Shown here one piece after another: positions 8,599 through 14,826 of a stretch of DNA of 37,054 bases. Below the pieces are notes generated by a model that saw nothing but the letters and a program-made list of their open reading frames with translations, was not told the origin of the DNA and searched no databases. The stretch comes from Candidatus Aminicenantota bacterium (GTDB lineage: Bacteria > Acidobacteriota > Aminicenantia > Aminicenantales > UBA4085). The translations under genes were made by a program, and so were the position numbers. The stretch is taken from the NCBI GenBank assembly GCA_026393895.1, contig JAPKZG010000064.1, positions 1 through 37,054 on the forward strand, written 5' to 3'. Position 1 is the first letter of the stretch, and the number at the start of each line of letters is the position of its first letter.

Positions 8599-9596
8599 TT
8601 CTTCACCTCCTCGTTGAGATTGAGGAGCGGGAGAATGGATTTCAGCTTGTCGTCGGTGATGACTTTTTTATTGATTTTCGACATGACTTCGGTCATGGTC
8701 TCCAGGTACAAGCGCTTGCGGGTGACGGCGGGCGCCTTGACGTATTCGCGGTAGATCGAGATGAACCGGCTGGCGTCGCCCTGGGCGTTGTTCACCCGCT
8801 CGGCGGCGTAGCCTTCGGCCCCGCGGATCGCCTGTTCGGCCTCGCCCCTGGCCTTGGGGATTTCCTGATTGTATTCGGACCAGGCCTCGTTGATCTTCTT
8901 CTCCTTTTCCTGGAGGGCCTCGTTGACGTCGTTGAACGCCGGTTTAACAAGGTCGGGAGGGTTGACGTCCTGGAAAATCAGCTGGTTGACGTCGATCCCG
9001 ATTTCATAGAGGTCGCAGAGCTTTTGCAGCTCGTCCTTGGCTTCGGCCGCGATCCGGGCCCGGCCGGTCGTGATCGTCTCGTCGACGGCGTTGTCGCCGA
9101 TCACCTTGCGGACGACGGCCTCGTTCATGTCCCGAAACGTCTGCTCCGTGTCGCGCATTTTAAAAAGGAACTTGTACGGATCCTTGATCTTGTATTGGAC
9201 GATCCACTCGGCGACGACCACGTTGAGGTCGCCGGTTAGCATGACCGCTTCGGCCTTGGTTTCCTCGGAAGAGGAATATTCGCTTTTTATGCCGGCCCGG
9301 ACCGTCCGGAAGCCGAACTCGAGCTTCAACTGCCGCTGGACCGGAACCTTGGTCAGGGCCTCGATCCCGAAGGGAAGCTTGAAATGAAGCCCCGGGTCAC
9401 TTGTCCGGACGAACTTGCCGAATCGGAGGATCACCCCCATCTCGTCCGGGGCGACCTGGTAAAACGATCCGACCAGGACGGCCACGAGGATGATCCCGGC
9501 AATCATGTACAAGATGAAATTCTTGGGAAGCTTGGGAAGTTTCGGCAATTGGCCTTCCCATTGGCTGAAGGGATTATTGGGATTGCTTTGATTCAT
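8595..9596 (-). CDS. hflK: HflK, SPFH-domain partner of HflC
   Basis: A 333-residue SPFH protein. It has a short Pro/Gln-rich cytosolic N-terminus (NNPFSQWEGQLPKLPKLPK), one TM helix (FILYMIAGIILVAVLVGSFY), then VAPDEMGVILRFGKFVRTSDPGLHFKLPFG. Conserved SPFH segments include VVAEWIVQYKIKDPYKFLFKMRD and DVNPPDLVKPAFNDVNEA, and a coiled-coil region follows (EKEKKINEAWSEYNQEIPKARGEAEQAIRGAEGYAAERVNNAQGD, in parts). The start has an AGGAGG 5 nt upstream. It lies 36 bp downstream of thrC and overlaps hflC, so all three are probably cotranscribed. The pairing with threonine synthase has no obvious functional logic. Confidence 0.95.
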   Translation of the reverse strand: MNQSNPNNPFSQWEGQLPKLPKLPKNFILYMIAGIILVAVLVGSFYQVAPDEMGVILRFGKFVRTSDPGLHFKLPFGIEALTKVPVQRQLKLEFGFRTVRAGIKSEYSSSEETKAEAVMLTGDLNVVVAEWIVQYKIKDPYKFLFKMRDTEQTFRDMNEAVVRKVIGDNAVDETITTGRARIAAEAKDELQKLCDLYEIGIDVNQLIFQDVNPPDLVKPAFNDVNEALQEKEKKINEAWSEYNQEIPKARGEAEQAIRGAEGYAAERVNNAQGDASRFISIYREYVKAPAVTRKRLYLETMTEVMSKINKKVITDDKLKSILPLLNLNEEVKK

Positions 9597-9632
9597 GAGT
9601 TCCTCCTCTCCTTACGTTCTCCCTCATTATAC

Positions 9633-10832
9633 CTATTTCCAGGCCGACATGAGTTGTGGCAGGTCGGAAAGGTCCGCCTGGGCGATCCGGAGTTTGGACA
9701 GGTCTACGTCCCCGAGGGTTTTCAGCCCGGAGCCCGTGATGACGAGCACGGATCGGGCCCCAGGGGGAATCAGGCCCTGTTTCGTCATTTTCAAGTAGGC
9801 GGCGAGCACGGTGGCCGAAGCCGGGTCGCAGAAGATCCCTTCGTATTCGGCCAGGGCGCGCTGGGCCTTGAGAATTTCGGTTTCGCCGACGGCCGCCATC
9901 GCGCCCCGGTTTGCGGCCAACATCCGGAGGAGGACTTTTCCTCCGGGAGGTTGGGGGTTGGCGATGGCGTGGGCGACGGTCCGAGGATTCGTTACGGGAG
10001 AGATCGTTTTCTTGTGCCGGTCGAAAGCCCGGGCGATCGGAGCGCAACCCCGGGCTTGGACGCCGACGAATCGCGGCAACCTGGAGATCAGGCCGGCGCG
10101 TCTCAGGTCCAGGAAACCGCGCATGAGCCCGATGAGATGCCCGCCGGAACTGACCGGGACGAAGAGGTACTCCGGGGCTTTTCCGCCGAGCTGCTCGTAA
10201 ATTTCGTACGAAGTGACTTTGTATCCTTCGATCCGGTAGGGATCTACGGAATTGATGAAGTAGAAGCTGAGGACCCGCCCGATCTCGAAACTTTTCCAAA
10301 ACAGAGCCGCGTAATTCCCCCGCACCTTGATGACGTTCGCGCCGTGGATGCCCGCGGCCAGGATTTTTTCCCGGGGAGTGTCGTCCTTGACGAAGATGAC
10401 GCTCCGGAGGCCGGCTTTGGCCGCGTAGGCGGCCGTCGAGCCGGCCATGTTTCCCGTCGAAATCGTTCCCACCGTCTCAAACCCGAGGGCTTTGGCCATG
10501 TGGATCGCGATGACCGACCCGCGGTCCTTGAAACTGCCCGTGGGATTCATCGCTTCGTTTTTAGCGAAAAGCGGGGGAGTGTGAAATTTCGCCTGCAGCC
10601 GGTTGAGGACTTGAAGGGGGGTGCCGCCTTCGCCGAGCGAGAGCGACGTATCGAACTCGTCGAGGGGGAGGAAGTCGAGATAGCGGGAGACGCCCATCGG
10701 GCTCCGGCGGTGGATCGACGGAGACTTCGGGACGTAGGCCGAAAGCAGGGGGTCGCCGCAGATGGGACAGAACAAGCTCCGGACATCCGCGGGGTACGGC
10801 CGGCGACAGATCGGGCAGGAAAATGATTCCAT
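9633..10832 (-). CDS. thrC: Threonine synthase
   Basis: A 399-residue PLP fold-type-II enzyme converting O-phosphohomoserine to threonine in the cytoplasm. The N-terminus is a zinc ribbon (C6-P-I-C9 ... C22-P-I-C25), common in archaeal-type threonine synthases. GEGGTPL precedes the PLP motif NPTGSFKDRG with Schiff-base Lys102, and STGNMAGSTAAYAAKAG and SSGGHLIGLMRGF form the phosphate cup and active-site loops. I use the ATG at 10832, which has GAGG 8 nt upstream, not the GTG 9 bp earlier that would overlap the ribosome site. It is divergent from tadA with a 53-bp shared promoter region. Homoserine dehydrogenase, the other threonine-branch gene, lies ~1.1 kb away on the opposite strand. Confidence 0.93.
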   Translation of the reverse strand: MESFSCPICRRPYPADVRSLFCPICGDPLLSAYVPKSPSIHRRSPMGVSRYLDFLPLDEFDTSLSLGEGGTPLQVLNRLQAKFHTPPLFAKNEAMNPTGSFKDRGSVIAIHMAKALGFETVGTISTGNMAGSTAAYAAKAGLRSVIFVKDDTPREKILAAGIHGANVIKVRGNYAALFWKSFEIGRVLSFYFINSVDPYRIEGYKVTSYEIYEQLGGKAPEYLFVPVSSGGHLIGLMRGFLDLRRAGLISRLPRFVGVQARGCAPIARAFDRHKKTISPVTNPRTVAHAIANPQPPGGKVLLRMLAANRGAMAAVGETEILKAQRALAEYEGIFCDPASATVLAAYLKMTKQGLIPPGARSVLVITGSGLKTLGDVDLSKLRIAQADLSDLPQLMSAWK

Positions 10833-10867
10833 GATCCGCACCTCTTACGGACGCTGAGAGAATACCT

Positions 10868-10873
10868 TATAAT
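10868..10873 (+). promoter_or_regulatory. -10 element of tadA
   Basis: A perfect TATAAT lies 12 nt before the tadA ATG; the -35 is poor (TTACGG at 10845-10850, 17-bp spacer). The transcript would start about 6 nt before the ATG with no ribosome site, so tadA is probably nearly leaderless. Confidence 0.55.
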
Positions 10874-10885
10874 ATTTTCGCTTCC

Positions 10886-11365
10886 ATGAAAACCCTTCAA
10901 AATGATCCGGACCTGCCGTTGATGGCTTCGGCGATCAAGGAAGCCCGGGCGGCCGCGGCAAAAGGGGAGGTCCCGGTCGGCGCGGTGAACGTCCGCGAGG
11001 GGACGGTCGTCGCCCGCGGGGGCAACCGGCCGATCCGGAGCGGCGACCCGACGGCCCACGCCGAGATCGTCGCGATCCGGGCGGCGGCCAAAAAACTGGG
11101 AAATTACCGGTTGACCGGATGCGAAATCTACGTGACCGTCGAGCCGTGCGCGATGTGCCTGGGGGCGATTCTTCAGGCCCGGATCAGGCGATTGGTTTAC
11201 GGCGCGGCCGACCCCAAGGCCGGGGCGGTGAAATCCATCGTCCGGTTTCCGGTTCACAAGACGAACCACCGGCTCGAAATCCGCGGCGGATTGCTGGCCG
11301 AGGATTGCGCCGCCGTTCTCCGCGATTTTTTCCGGGAACGGCGTGCCGCTTCCCGCCGCCGGTAA
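10886..11365 (+). CDS. tadA: tRNA-specific adenosine deaminase TadA
   Basis: A 159-residue zinc deaminase that converts A34 to inosine in tRNA-Arg(ACG). Zinc-site residues are His58 and catalytic Glu60 in TAHAEIVAI and Cys88/Cys91 in EPCAMCLGAI. RIRRLVYGAADPKAGAV and the C-terminal LLAEDCAAVLRDFFRERR are diagnostic of TadA rather than guanine or cytosine deaminases. Length is as expected. One oddity is KSIVRFPVHKTNHRLEIRGG, where VGSLFNLL... is more usual. It is read from its own promoter, apparently without a Shine-Dalgarno site, and a miniature inverted-repeat element begins 3 bp after its stop. Confidence 0.92.
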   Translation: MKTLQNDPDLPLMASAIKEARAAAAKGEVPVGAVNVREGTVVARGGNRPIRSGDPTAHAEIVAIRAAAKKLGNYRLTGCEIYVTVEPCAMCLGAILQARIRRLVYGAADPKAGAVKSIVRFPVHKTNHRLEIRGGLLAEDCAAVLRDFFRERRAASRRR

Positions 11366-11367
11366 TT

Positions 11368-11506
11368 GGGGACAGGTCACTTAAACCCCGATTTCCCCTC
11401 ACCTTCCCCACGCCGAAAGTTAATTCCTTGGCGCTAAAACATTCCGCTTTTTTCCCCCCCCAAATATGATAGGAACAATAAATCGGGAAATGAGTGCCCT
11501 GTCCCC
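11368..11506. mobile_element. 139-bp miniature inverted-repeat element
   Basis: The ends are imperfect 27-bp terminal inverted repeats, 22 of 27 positions matching by eye. The left end begins GGGGACAGGTCACT and continues to CCCGATTT (11387-11394). The right end read in reverse begins GGGGACAGGGCACT and continues to CCCGATTT (complement of 11480-11487). The ~85-bp interior is AT-richer with no ORF. It resembles a MITE or a doublet of REP palindromes moved by a Y1/RAYT transposase. A related GGGGACA...TGTCCCC palindrome lies at 35718-35759. Confidence 0.6.
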
Positions 11507-11518
11507 GACTTCACCCTC

Positions 11519-11537
11519 CCGAATTCACCGAATTCGG
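11519..11537 (+). terminator. Hairpin with short T-run, possible tadA terminator
   Basis: CCGAATTC, loop acc, GAATTCGG, followed by cgTTTT. A perfect 8-bp stem directly upstream of the tRNA promoter. The same CCGAATTC/GAATTCGG arms occur in the palindrome at 35718-35759, so it may be part of the REP-like family instead. Confidence 0.45.
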
Positions 11538-11541
11538 CGTT

Positions 11542-11570
11542 TTGTCGTTTCCGACCGCTTCCGCTATAAT
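11542..11570 (+). promoter_or_regulatory. Sigma-70 promoter of tRNA-Ser(CGA)
   Basis: TTGTCG, 17-bp spacer, perfect TATAAT at 11565-11570; the tRNA begins 14 nt downstream. No other promoter is evident before hom, so the tRNA, the repeats and hom may share this transcript. Confidence 0.7.
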
Positions 11571-11584
11571 AAGGCTTCTCCCGC

Positions 11585-11671
11585 GGAGAGGTGACCGAGT
11601 GGTTGAAGGTGCCGCTCTCGAAAAGCGGTGTGCCCGTGAGGGTACCGCGGGTTCGAATCCCGCCCTCTCCG
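11585..11671 (+). tRNA. tRNA-Ser, anticodon CGA
   Basis: An 87-nt class II tRNA. Acceptor GGAGAGG pairs with CCTCTCC (11664-11670), with discriminator G. The anticodon stem-loop is CCGCT-CTCGAAA-AGCGG, giving anticodon CGA (reads UCG). A long variable arm (TGCCCGTGAGGGTA) and T arm GCGGG-TTCGAAT-CCCGC confirm serine type. CCA is not encoded. A structured repeat starts at the next base. Confidence 0.95.
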
Positions 11672-11777
11672 TTCCTTCAGGAGGAACGCCTACCTGCCGG
11701 CCTCCCCGAGTCCTAGGGGAGGTAGGAGAGGTAGAGAATTTAATACGAAGTCTTGAAGGTGTTCCGATCTTAAGATA
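11672..11777 (+). repeat. Structured repeat, copy 1 (after tRNA-Ser CGA)
   Basis: First of two tandem 106-bp units. Pairings: local hairpin TTCCT-tcagg-AGGAA (11672-11686); outer stem GGAACGCCT (11683-11691) with AGGTGTTCC (11757-11765); inner stems CTACC/GGTAG and CCTCCCC/GGGGAGG around gagtccta. The AGGAA strand is shared by the local hairpin and the outer stem, so the two are mutually exclusive. Covariation with the other copies supports an RNA structure. Confidence 0.8.
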
Positions 11778-11883
11778 TTCCTTCAGGAGGAACGCCTACC
11801 TGCCGTCCTCCCCGAGTCCTAGGGGAGGCAGGAGAGGTAGAGAATTTAATACGGAGTCTTGAAGGTGTTCCGGTCCTTAGAAA
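11778..11883 (+). repeat. Structured repeat, copy 2
   Basis: Nearly identical to copy 1 at an exact 106-bp period. GGGGAGGcagg replaces GGGGAGGtagg, allowing one more pair with the 5' CCTGCC. Outer stem 11789-11797 / 11863-11871 is intact. Confidence 0.8.
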
Positions 11884-11905
11884 TGCCTTCAGGAGGGACG
11901 CTTTT
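11884..11905 (+). repeat. Partial third repeat unit
   Basis: GCCTTCAGGAGGGACGC repeats the head of the unit in the same 106-bp register, then diverges. The true ribosome site of hom (GAGGAG, 11915-11920) follows. Confidence 0.6.
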
Positions 11906-11926
11906 CTGCGCCTCGAGGAGAACGCC

Positions 11927-12949
11927 ATGGTTATTCCTCTCATTCTGACCGGGTTCGGCAACGTCGGAAAGGCGTTTGTCCGGCTCCTGGCCGAAAAACA
12001 CGAGGATTGCCGGTCCCGCTACGGGCTGGATTTCGACCTCGTAGCCGTCGTCCGAAAGACCGGCGCTTGGATGGCGAACAAGGAGGGCGAATTTTTCAAC
12101 TTGGCCGCTCCGGCCGCGGAGCCGCTGGAGTCCAGGCCGGGATGGTTTCCCGGAATGTCTTTATCCGAAGTCCTGGTCCGTGCCCGGAGACGTGGGGCGC
12201 TCGTCGAATGCACGTCCTCGAATTGGCAGACGGGCGAGCCCCAACTCGAATTTCTTCACGCGGCCCTCAACCTCGGCTGGCACGTCGCCGCGGCGAGCAA
12301 GGGCGGGCTGATCGTTGATTTTAAAAATCTTCAGGCCAAGGCCCGGTCGAAAAAATTGTCCCTCAAGTTCAGCGGCGCGACGGCCGCCGCCCTTCCGACC
12401 CTCGATGTCGCGACCGTCTCCCTGGCCGGGGCGAAGATCCTCGGCTTCGAGGGGATTTTGACCGGGACGACCAATTATATTCTGAGCCGGCTGGAACAGG
12501 GGCTCTCCTTCGAGGCCGCGCTCAAGGAAGCCCAGGCCAAGGGGATCGCCGAGATGGATCCGTCGATGGATATCGACGGGTGGGACACGGCCTGCAAGGT
12601 CATCCTGATCGCCAATGCCGCGGCCGGCACGGACTTCACGATCAACGATGTCAACGTGGAAGGGATCCGTGTAGTCACGAGCGGGGCTTTAGCCGACGCC
12701 CGGGCCTCGGGGAATTCCCTCAAGCTCCTCGGTCGCCTCTTCGAAGAGGGGGGACGCTACCGGGCGGAAGTCAAAGTCATGCCCGTTCCCCCCTCTCATC
12801 CGCTTTTCCGGTTGACCGGAACGAGCAAGGGGATCGTCTTCCGGACCGATACGATGGGAACGGTCGCCGTCACGGACGGGAAATCCGACCCGCGCGGCAC
12901 CGCCGCCGCGGTCTTGAAGGACGTCATCAACATCTTCCGCGACCGCTGA
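11927..12949 (+). CDS. hom: Homoserine dehydrogenase (no ACT domain)
   Basis: A 340-residue NAD(P)-dependent enzyme reducing aspartate semialdehyde to homoserine, feeding threonine and methionine synthesis. The Rossmann motif LTGFGNVGKAFVRLL is at residues 7-21. Catalytic-domain signatures are AAASKGGL, FSGATAAALPTLD, GILTGTTNYILSRLEQG and MDPSMDIDGWDTACKVILIAN, which carries the conserved Asp/Lys pair. It ends after the catalytic domain, so it lacks the C-terminal ACT domain of allosteric bacterial forms. A separate ACT-domain protein is encoded convergently 34 bp downstream, which makes that protein a candidate for supplying regulation. The start has GAGGAG 6 nt upstream. It lies downstream of tRNA-Ser and two structured repeats, with no intervening promoter visible. 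Confidence 0.93.
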   Translation: MVIPLILTGFGNVGKAFVRLLAEKHEDCRSRYGLDFDLVAVVRKTGAWMANKEGEFFNLAAPAAEPLESRPGWFPGMSLSEVLVRARRRGALVECTSSNWQTGEPQLEFLHAALNLGWHVAAASKGGLIVDFKNLQAKARSKKLSLKFSGATAAALPTLDVATVSLAGAKILGFEGILTGTTNYILSRLEQGLSFEAALKEAQAKGIAEMDPSMDIDGWDTACKVILIANAAAGTDFTINDVNVEGIRVVTSGALADARASGNSLKLLGRLFEEGGRYRAEVKVMPVPPSHPLFRLTGTSKGIVFRTDTMGTVAVTDGKSDPRGTAAAVLKDVINIFRDR

Positions 12950-12983
12950 TTTTCCTCTCGCGGAGTCGCGACCGCCGAAGGCC

Positions 12984-13643
12984 TCAGCGCGTTTCGAACA
13001 ACCGCTTTATCAAGGTGAAGGCGGCGTCGATATTCCTGTCCGCCAGAATGATCGTGAATTCGTTGCTGGTGGAAACCACTTCGATCACCGGGATTCCGTC
13101 CCAGGCCAACGCTTTCAGGATATAGCTGTAAATTCCGGGGATGGTTGCCGAACCGGGAGGCAGGAGCACGCTTATGGAGGACAGATTGTCGAGCAGGGCG
13201 ATCCGCGCGGCTTCCTTGAAGGCCTTCAGGATGCGGTCGCGGAGTTCCCGGCCGGCGATGATCGTGGTTTCGTTGATGCCCTGGGTGATCGTCAGAAAGG
13301 GCGCCGTCCGTCCGCCCGTTTTTTCGAGCAGGAGTTTGGGGCGGTCGGCCTTTCGCGGAACGTTGGCATAGGTGACTTCGAAGAGGTTCGACCGGACCAT
13401 GAGGTCCGGCGCGGTTTTAAAAAAACGTTTCAGCGGTTTGGCCCGGGCGGCCCGCTTCCGGGCCAGCCGGTTGAGGGCGATCGTGATCGCTCCGTCCTTG
13501 ATTTTTTTCTGAACCTCCTCCTCGACCTCGGCCCGCAGCGACCGGGCGACCGCGGAGAGGTTGAGCCAGCCGCGGGCCATGGCTTCTTCAAGGAAGGGGG
13601 ACTTCCGGACAAGCTTGTCGACGGTTTCAGGAATCGTGATCAT
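12984..13643 (-). CDS. ACT-domain protein with helical (HTH-like) N-terminus, probable amino-acid-responsive regulator
   Basis: A 219-residue protein. The C-terminus (~residues 150-217) looks like an aspartokinase-type ACT domain: ISVLLPPGSATIPGIYSYIL, then LAWDGIPVIEVVSTSNEFTIILADRNIDAAFTLIKRLFE in consecutive segments. The N-terminal ~60 residues (FLEEAMARGWLNLSAVARSL ... IKDGAITIALNRLARK) are helical, with a layout suggesting a winged or HTH DNA-binding unit. ACT domains bind amino acids, so lysine, threonine or arginine is the likely ligand. The gene has no ribosome site. A strong promoter places transcription start at the ATG, and an 18-bp palindrome overlaps both, consistent with autorepression. 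It lies between hom and the LysW operon and is divergent from the latter. DNA binding is inferred, not shown. Confidence 0.7.
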   Translation of the reverse strand: MITIPETVDKLVRKSPFLEEAMARGWLNLSAVARSLRAEVEEEVQKKIKDGAITIALNRLARKRAARAKPLKRFFKTAPDLMVRSNLFEVTYANVPRKADRPKLLLEKTGGRTAPFLTITQGINETTIIAGRELRDRILKAFKEAARIALLDNLSSISVLLPPGSATIPGIYSYILKALAWDGIPVIEVVSTSNEFTIILADRNIDAAFTLIKRLFETR

Positions 13644-13689
13644 GTATAAAATTATACATATTCATATTAAATTGTAAATAATATGAATA
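13642..13689 (-). promoter_or_regulatory. Leaderless promoter with overlapping palindromic operator
   Basis: On the minus strand: TTTACA (13678-13673), 16-bp spacer, TATAAT (13656-13651), then 7 nt and the ATG of the ACT protein. The palindrome ATGTATAA-aa-TTATACAT (13642-13659) covers the -10 and start codon. A second inverted repeat TATTCATAT (13659-13667) / ATATGAATA (13681-13689) spans the -35. The block is strikingly AT-rich in a GC-rich window. Confidence 0.75.
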
Positions 13690-13768
13690 AATTTGACATC
13701 TCCAAACGGTTCCTTCGAAAATGGGCCCGAACCCGACGGTTCAGATTTATTCGTTCATGGAGGACCCG

Positions 13769-13969
13769 ATGTTGCTGCAAACAGTCCAAGCCGCCGCTTA
13801 CGGGGAATGTCCCGTCTGCGCGGCTCTGCTGTCCCGGCCCTCGTCGATCGAGGAGACCGAAATCCTGACCTGCGACGAATGCCGCTCCCCCCTGGTCGTC
13901 GACCGGCGCGTCGGCGTGAAATTGATTCTCGGCGAAGCGCCGAGAATCGAGGAGGATTGGGGGGAGTGA
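13769..13969 (+). CDS. lysW: LysW, amino-group carrier protein
   Basis: A 66-residue acidic carrier protein. The zinc-ribbon cysteines are C14-P-V-C17 and C35-D-E-C38, and it ends with the diagnostic EEDWGE. In the family the gamma-carboxyl of the C-terminal Glu (here Glu66) is joined to the alpha-amino group of 2-aminoadipate or glutamate. The carrier then shuttles the intermediate between LysX, LysZ, LysY and LysJ by charge contacts. I chose the ATG at 13769, preceded by GGAGG 5 nt upstream; an ATG 12 bp earlier lies inside the ribosome site. The C-terminal codons overlap the lysX start and contain an 11-bp perfect hairpin. It is slightly longer at the N-terminus than the typical ~54-residue LysW. 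Confidence 0.93.
   Translation: MLLQTVQAAAYGECPVCAALLSRPSSIEETEILTCDECRSPLVVDRRVGVKLILGEAPRIEEDWGE
13924..13948 (+). promoter_or_regulatory. Perfect 11-bp hairpin before the lysX ribosome site
   Basis: GATTCTCGGCG, loop aag, CGCCGAGAATC, followed at once by AGGAGG (13950-13955), the ribosome site of lysX (GTG at 13966). It sits in the lysW 3' coding end. It could protect a processed lysW mRNA or damp lysX translation so that carrier exceeds enzyme. Confidence 0.55.
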
Positions 13970-14826
13970 TACGTCTGGCCGTGCTCCATTCGACGATCCG
14001 GGCGGAAGAGAAACTTCTCGGAGAAGCCGCCCGGAACCGGAACGTCGAGGTGCTGTGGGTGGATATCCGTTCGGAGATTCTTGACCCGCGGCCTCCGCGT
14101 CCGGCGGCGGATGTCGCCCTCGAACGGTCGATCTCGACCGTCAAGGGCGATTACGCCGCGTCGTTTTGGGAGGCGTCCGGAATTCCCGTGATCAACCCGC
14201 CGGCGGTGGCCGCGCTGTGCCGGGACAAGTTTCTGACGTCCCTCGCTTTGGAAAAGGCCGGCGTTCCCGGGCCCCGTTTCGCCCTGGTCTTCGACCTCGA
14301 GCAGGCCCGGGCCTTGATCGATCGCTGGGGCGGATTCCCGGTCGTGTTGAAACCGGCCCAGGGGTCCTGGGGGCGTTTGCTGGCTAAGGTCAACGACGAT
14401 GACGCGCTCGCCGCGATCCTGGAGCACAAGGACGTCCTGGGAACGCCGCCGCAGAAAGCGTTTTATTTCCAGGAATTCGTCCGCAAACCCGGCCGGGACA
14501 TCCGCGCCTTTGTCGTGGACGGCCGGACGATTGCGGCCATCTACCGGGAATCGGAGCATTGGATCACCAATACGGCGCGCGGCGGCCGGGCGGTGAATTG
14601 CCCGGTCACCCCCGAATTGGAGGATGTGTGCCGGCGGGCTTCGGCGGCGATCGGCGGCGGCGTTTTGGCAGTCGATGTTTTCGAAACGCCCGACGGCTTT
14701 CAAATCAACGAAGTGAATCATACGATGGAGTTCCGGAATTCCGAAGCGCCGACGGGCGTGAGCATTTCCGGGGCCGTCGTGGATTACGCCCTCCGGGTCG
14801 CCCGGGAAAAAGGACCGGAACGATGA
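13966..14826 (+). CDS. lysX: LysX-type LysW ligase (2-aminoadipate/glutamate-LysW ligase)
   Basis: A 286-residue ATP-grasp enzyme that activates the LysW C-terminal glutamate with ATP and joins it to the amino group of 2-aminoadipate (lysine route) or glutamate (arginine route). Seen are FPVVLKPAQGSWGRLLAKV (ATP-grasp lysine and glycine loop), FYFQEFVRKPGRDIRAFVVD, and the metal-binding EVN of INEVNHTMEFRN at ~residues 249-251. It starts with GTG overlapping the lysW stop (GTGA). Length is normal. Substrate preference cannot be settled from sequence by eye; the homocitrate synthase gene two positions downstream favours lysine. Confidence 0.92.
   Translation: MIRLAVLHSTIRAEEKLLGEAARNRNVEVLWVDIRSEILDPRPPRPAADVALERSISTVKGDYAASFWEASGIPVINPPAVAALCRDKFLTSLALEKAGVPGPRFALVFDLEQARALIDRWGGFPVVLKPAQGSWGRLLAKVNDDDALAAILEHKDVLGTPPQKAFYFQEFVRKPGRDIRAFVVDGRTIAAIYRESEHWITNTARGGRAVNCPVTPELEDVCRRASAAIGGGVLAVDVFETPDGFQINEVNHTMEFRNSEAPTGVSISGAVVDYALRVAREKGPER

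Noticed and set aside
9384-10826. Long plus-strand open frame of 480 codons opposite thrC and hflK
   Set aside because: It is antisense to two clear genes, has no family features and no ribosome site; GC-rich DNA gives such frames by chance.
11620-11665. GGTACCGCGGG resembling a T-box antiterminator (TGGNACCGCG) ahead of hom
   Set aside because: These bases are the variable and T arms of tRNA-Ser(CGA). No specifier stem or terminator is present; the same string occurs in the second tRNA.
11672-11905. Regularly spaced repeats as a CRISPR array
   Set aside because: Units are contiguous 106-bp structured elements without unique spacers, and no cas genes are present.
13693-13768. TTGACA at 13693 as a certain lysW promoter
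   Set aside because: No acceptable -10 at 16-18 bp; kept only as a possibility in the operator finding.
13650-13770. Lysine riboswitch upstream of the LysW operon
   Set aside because: The leader is too short and AT-rich, with none of the multi-helix core of a lysine aptamer.
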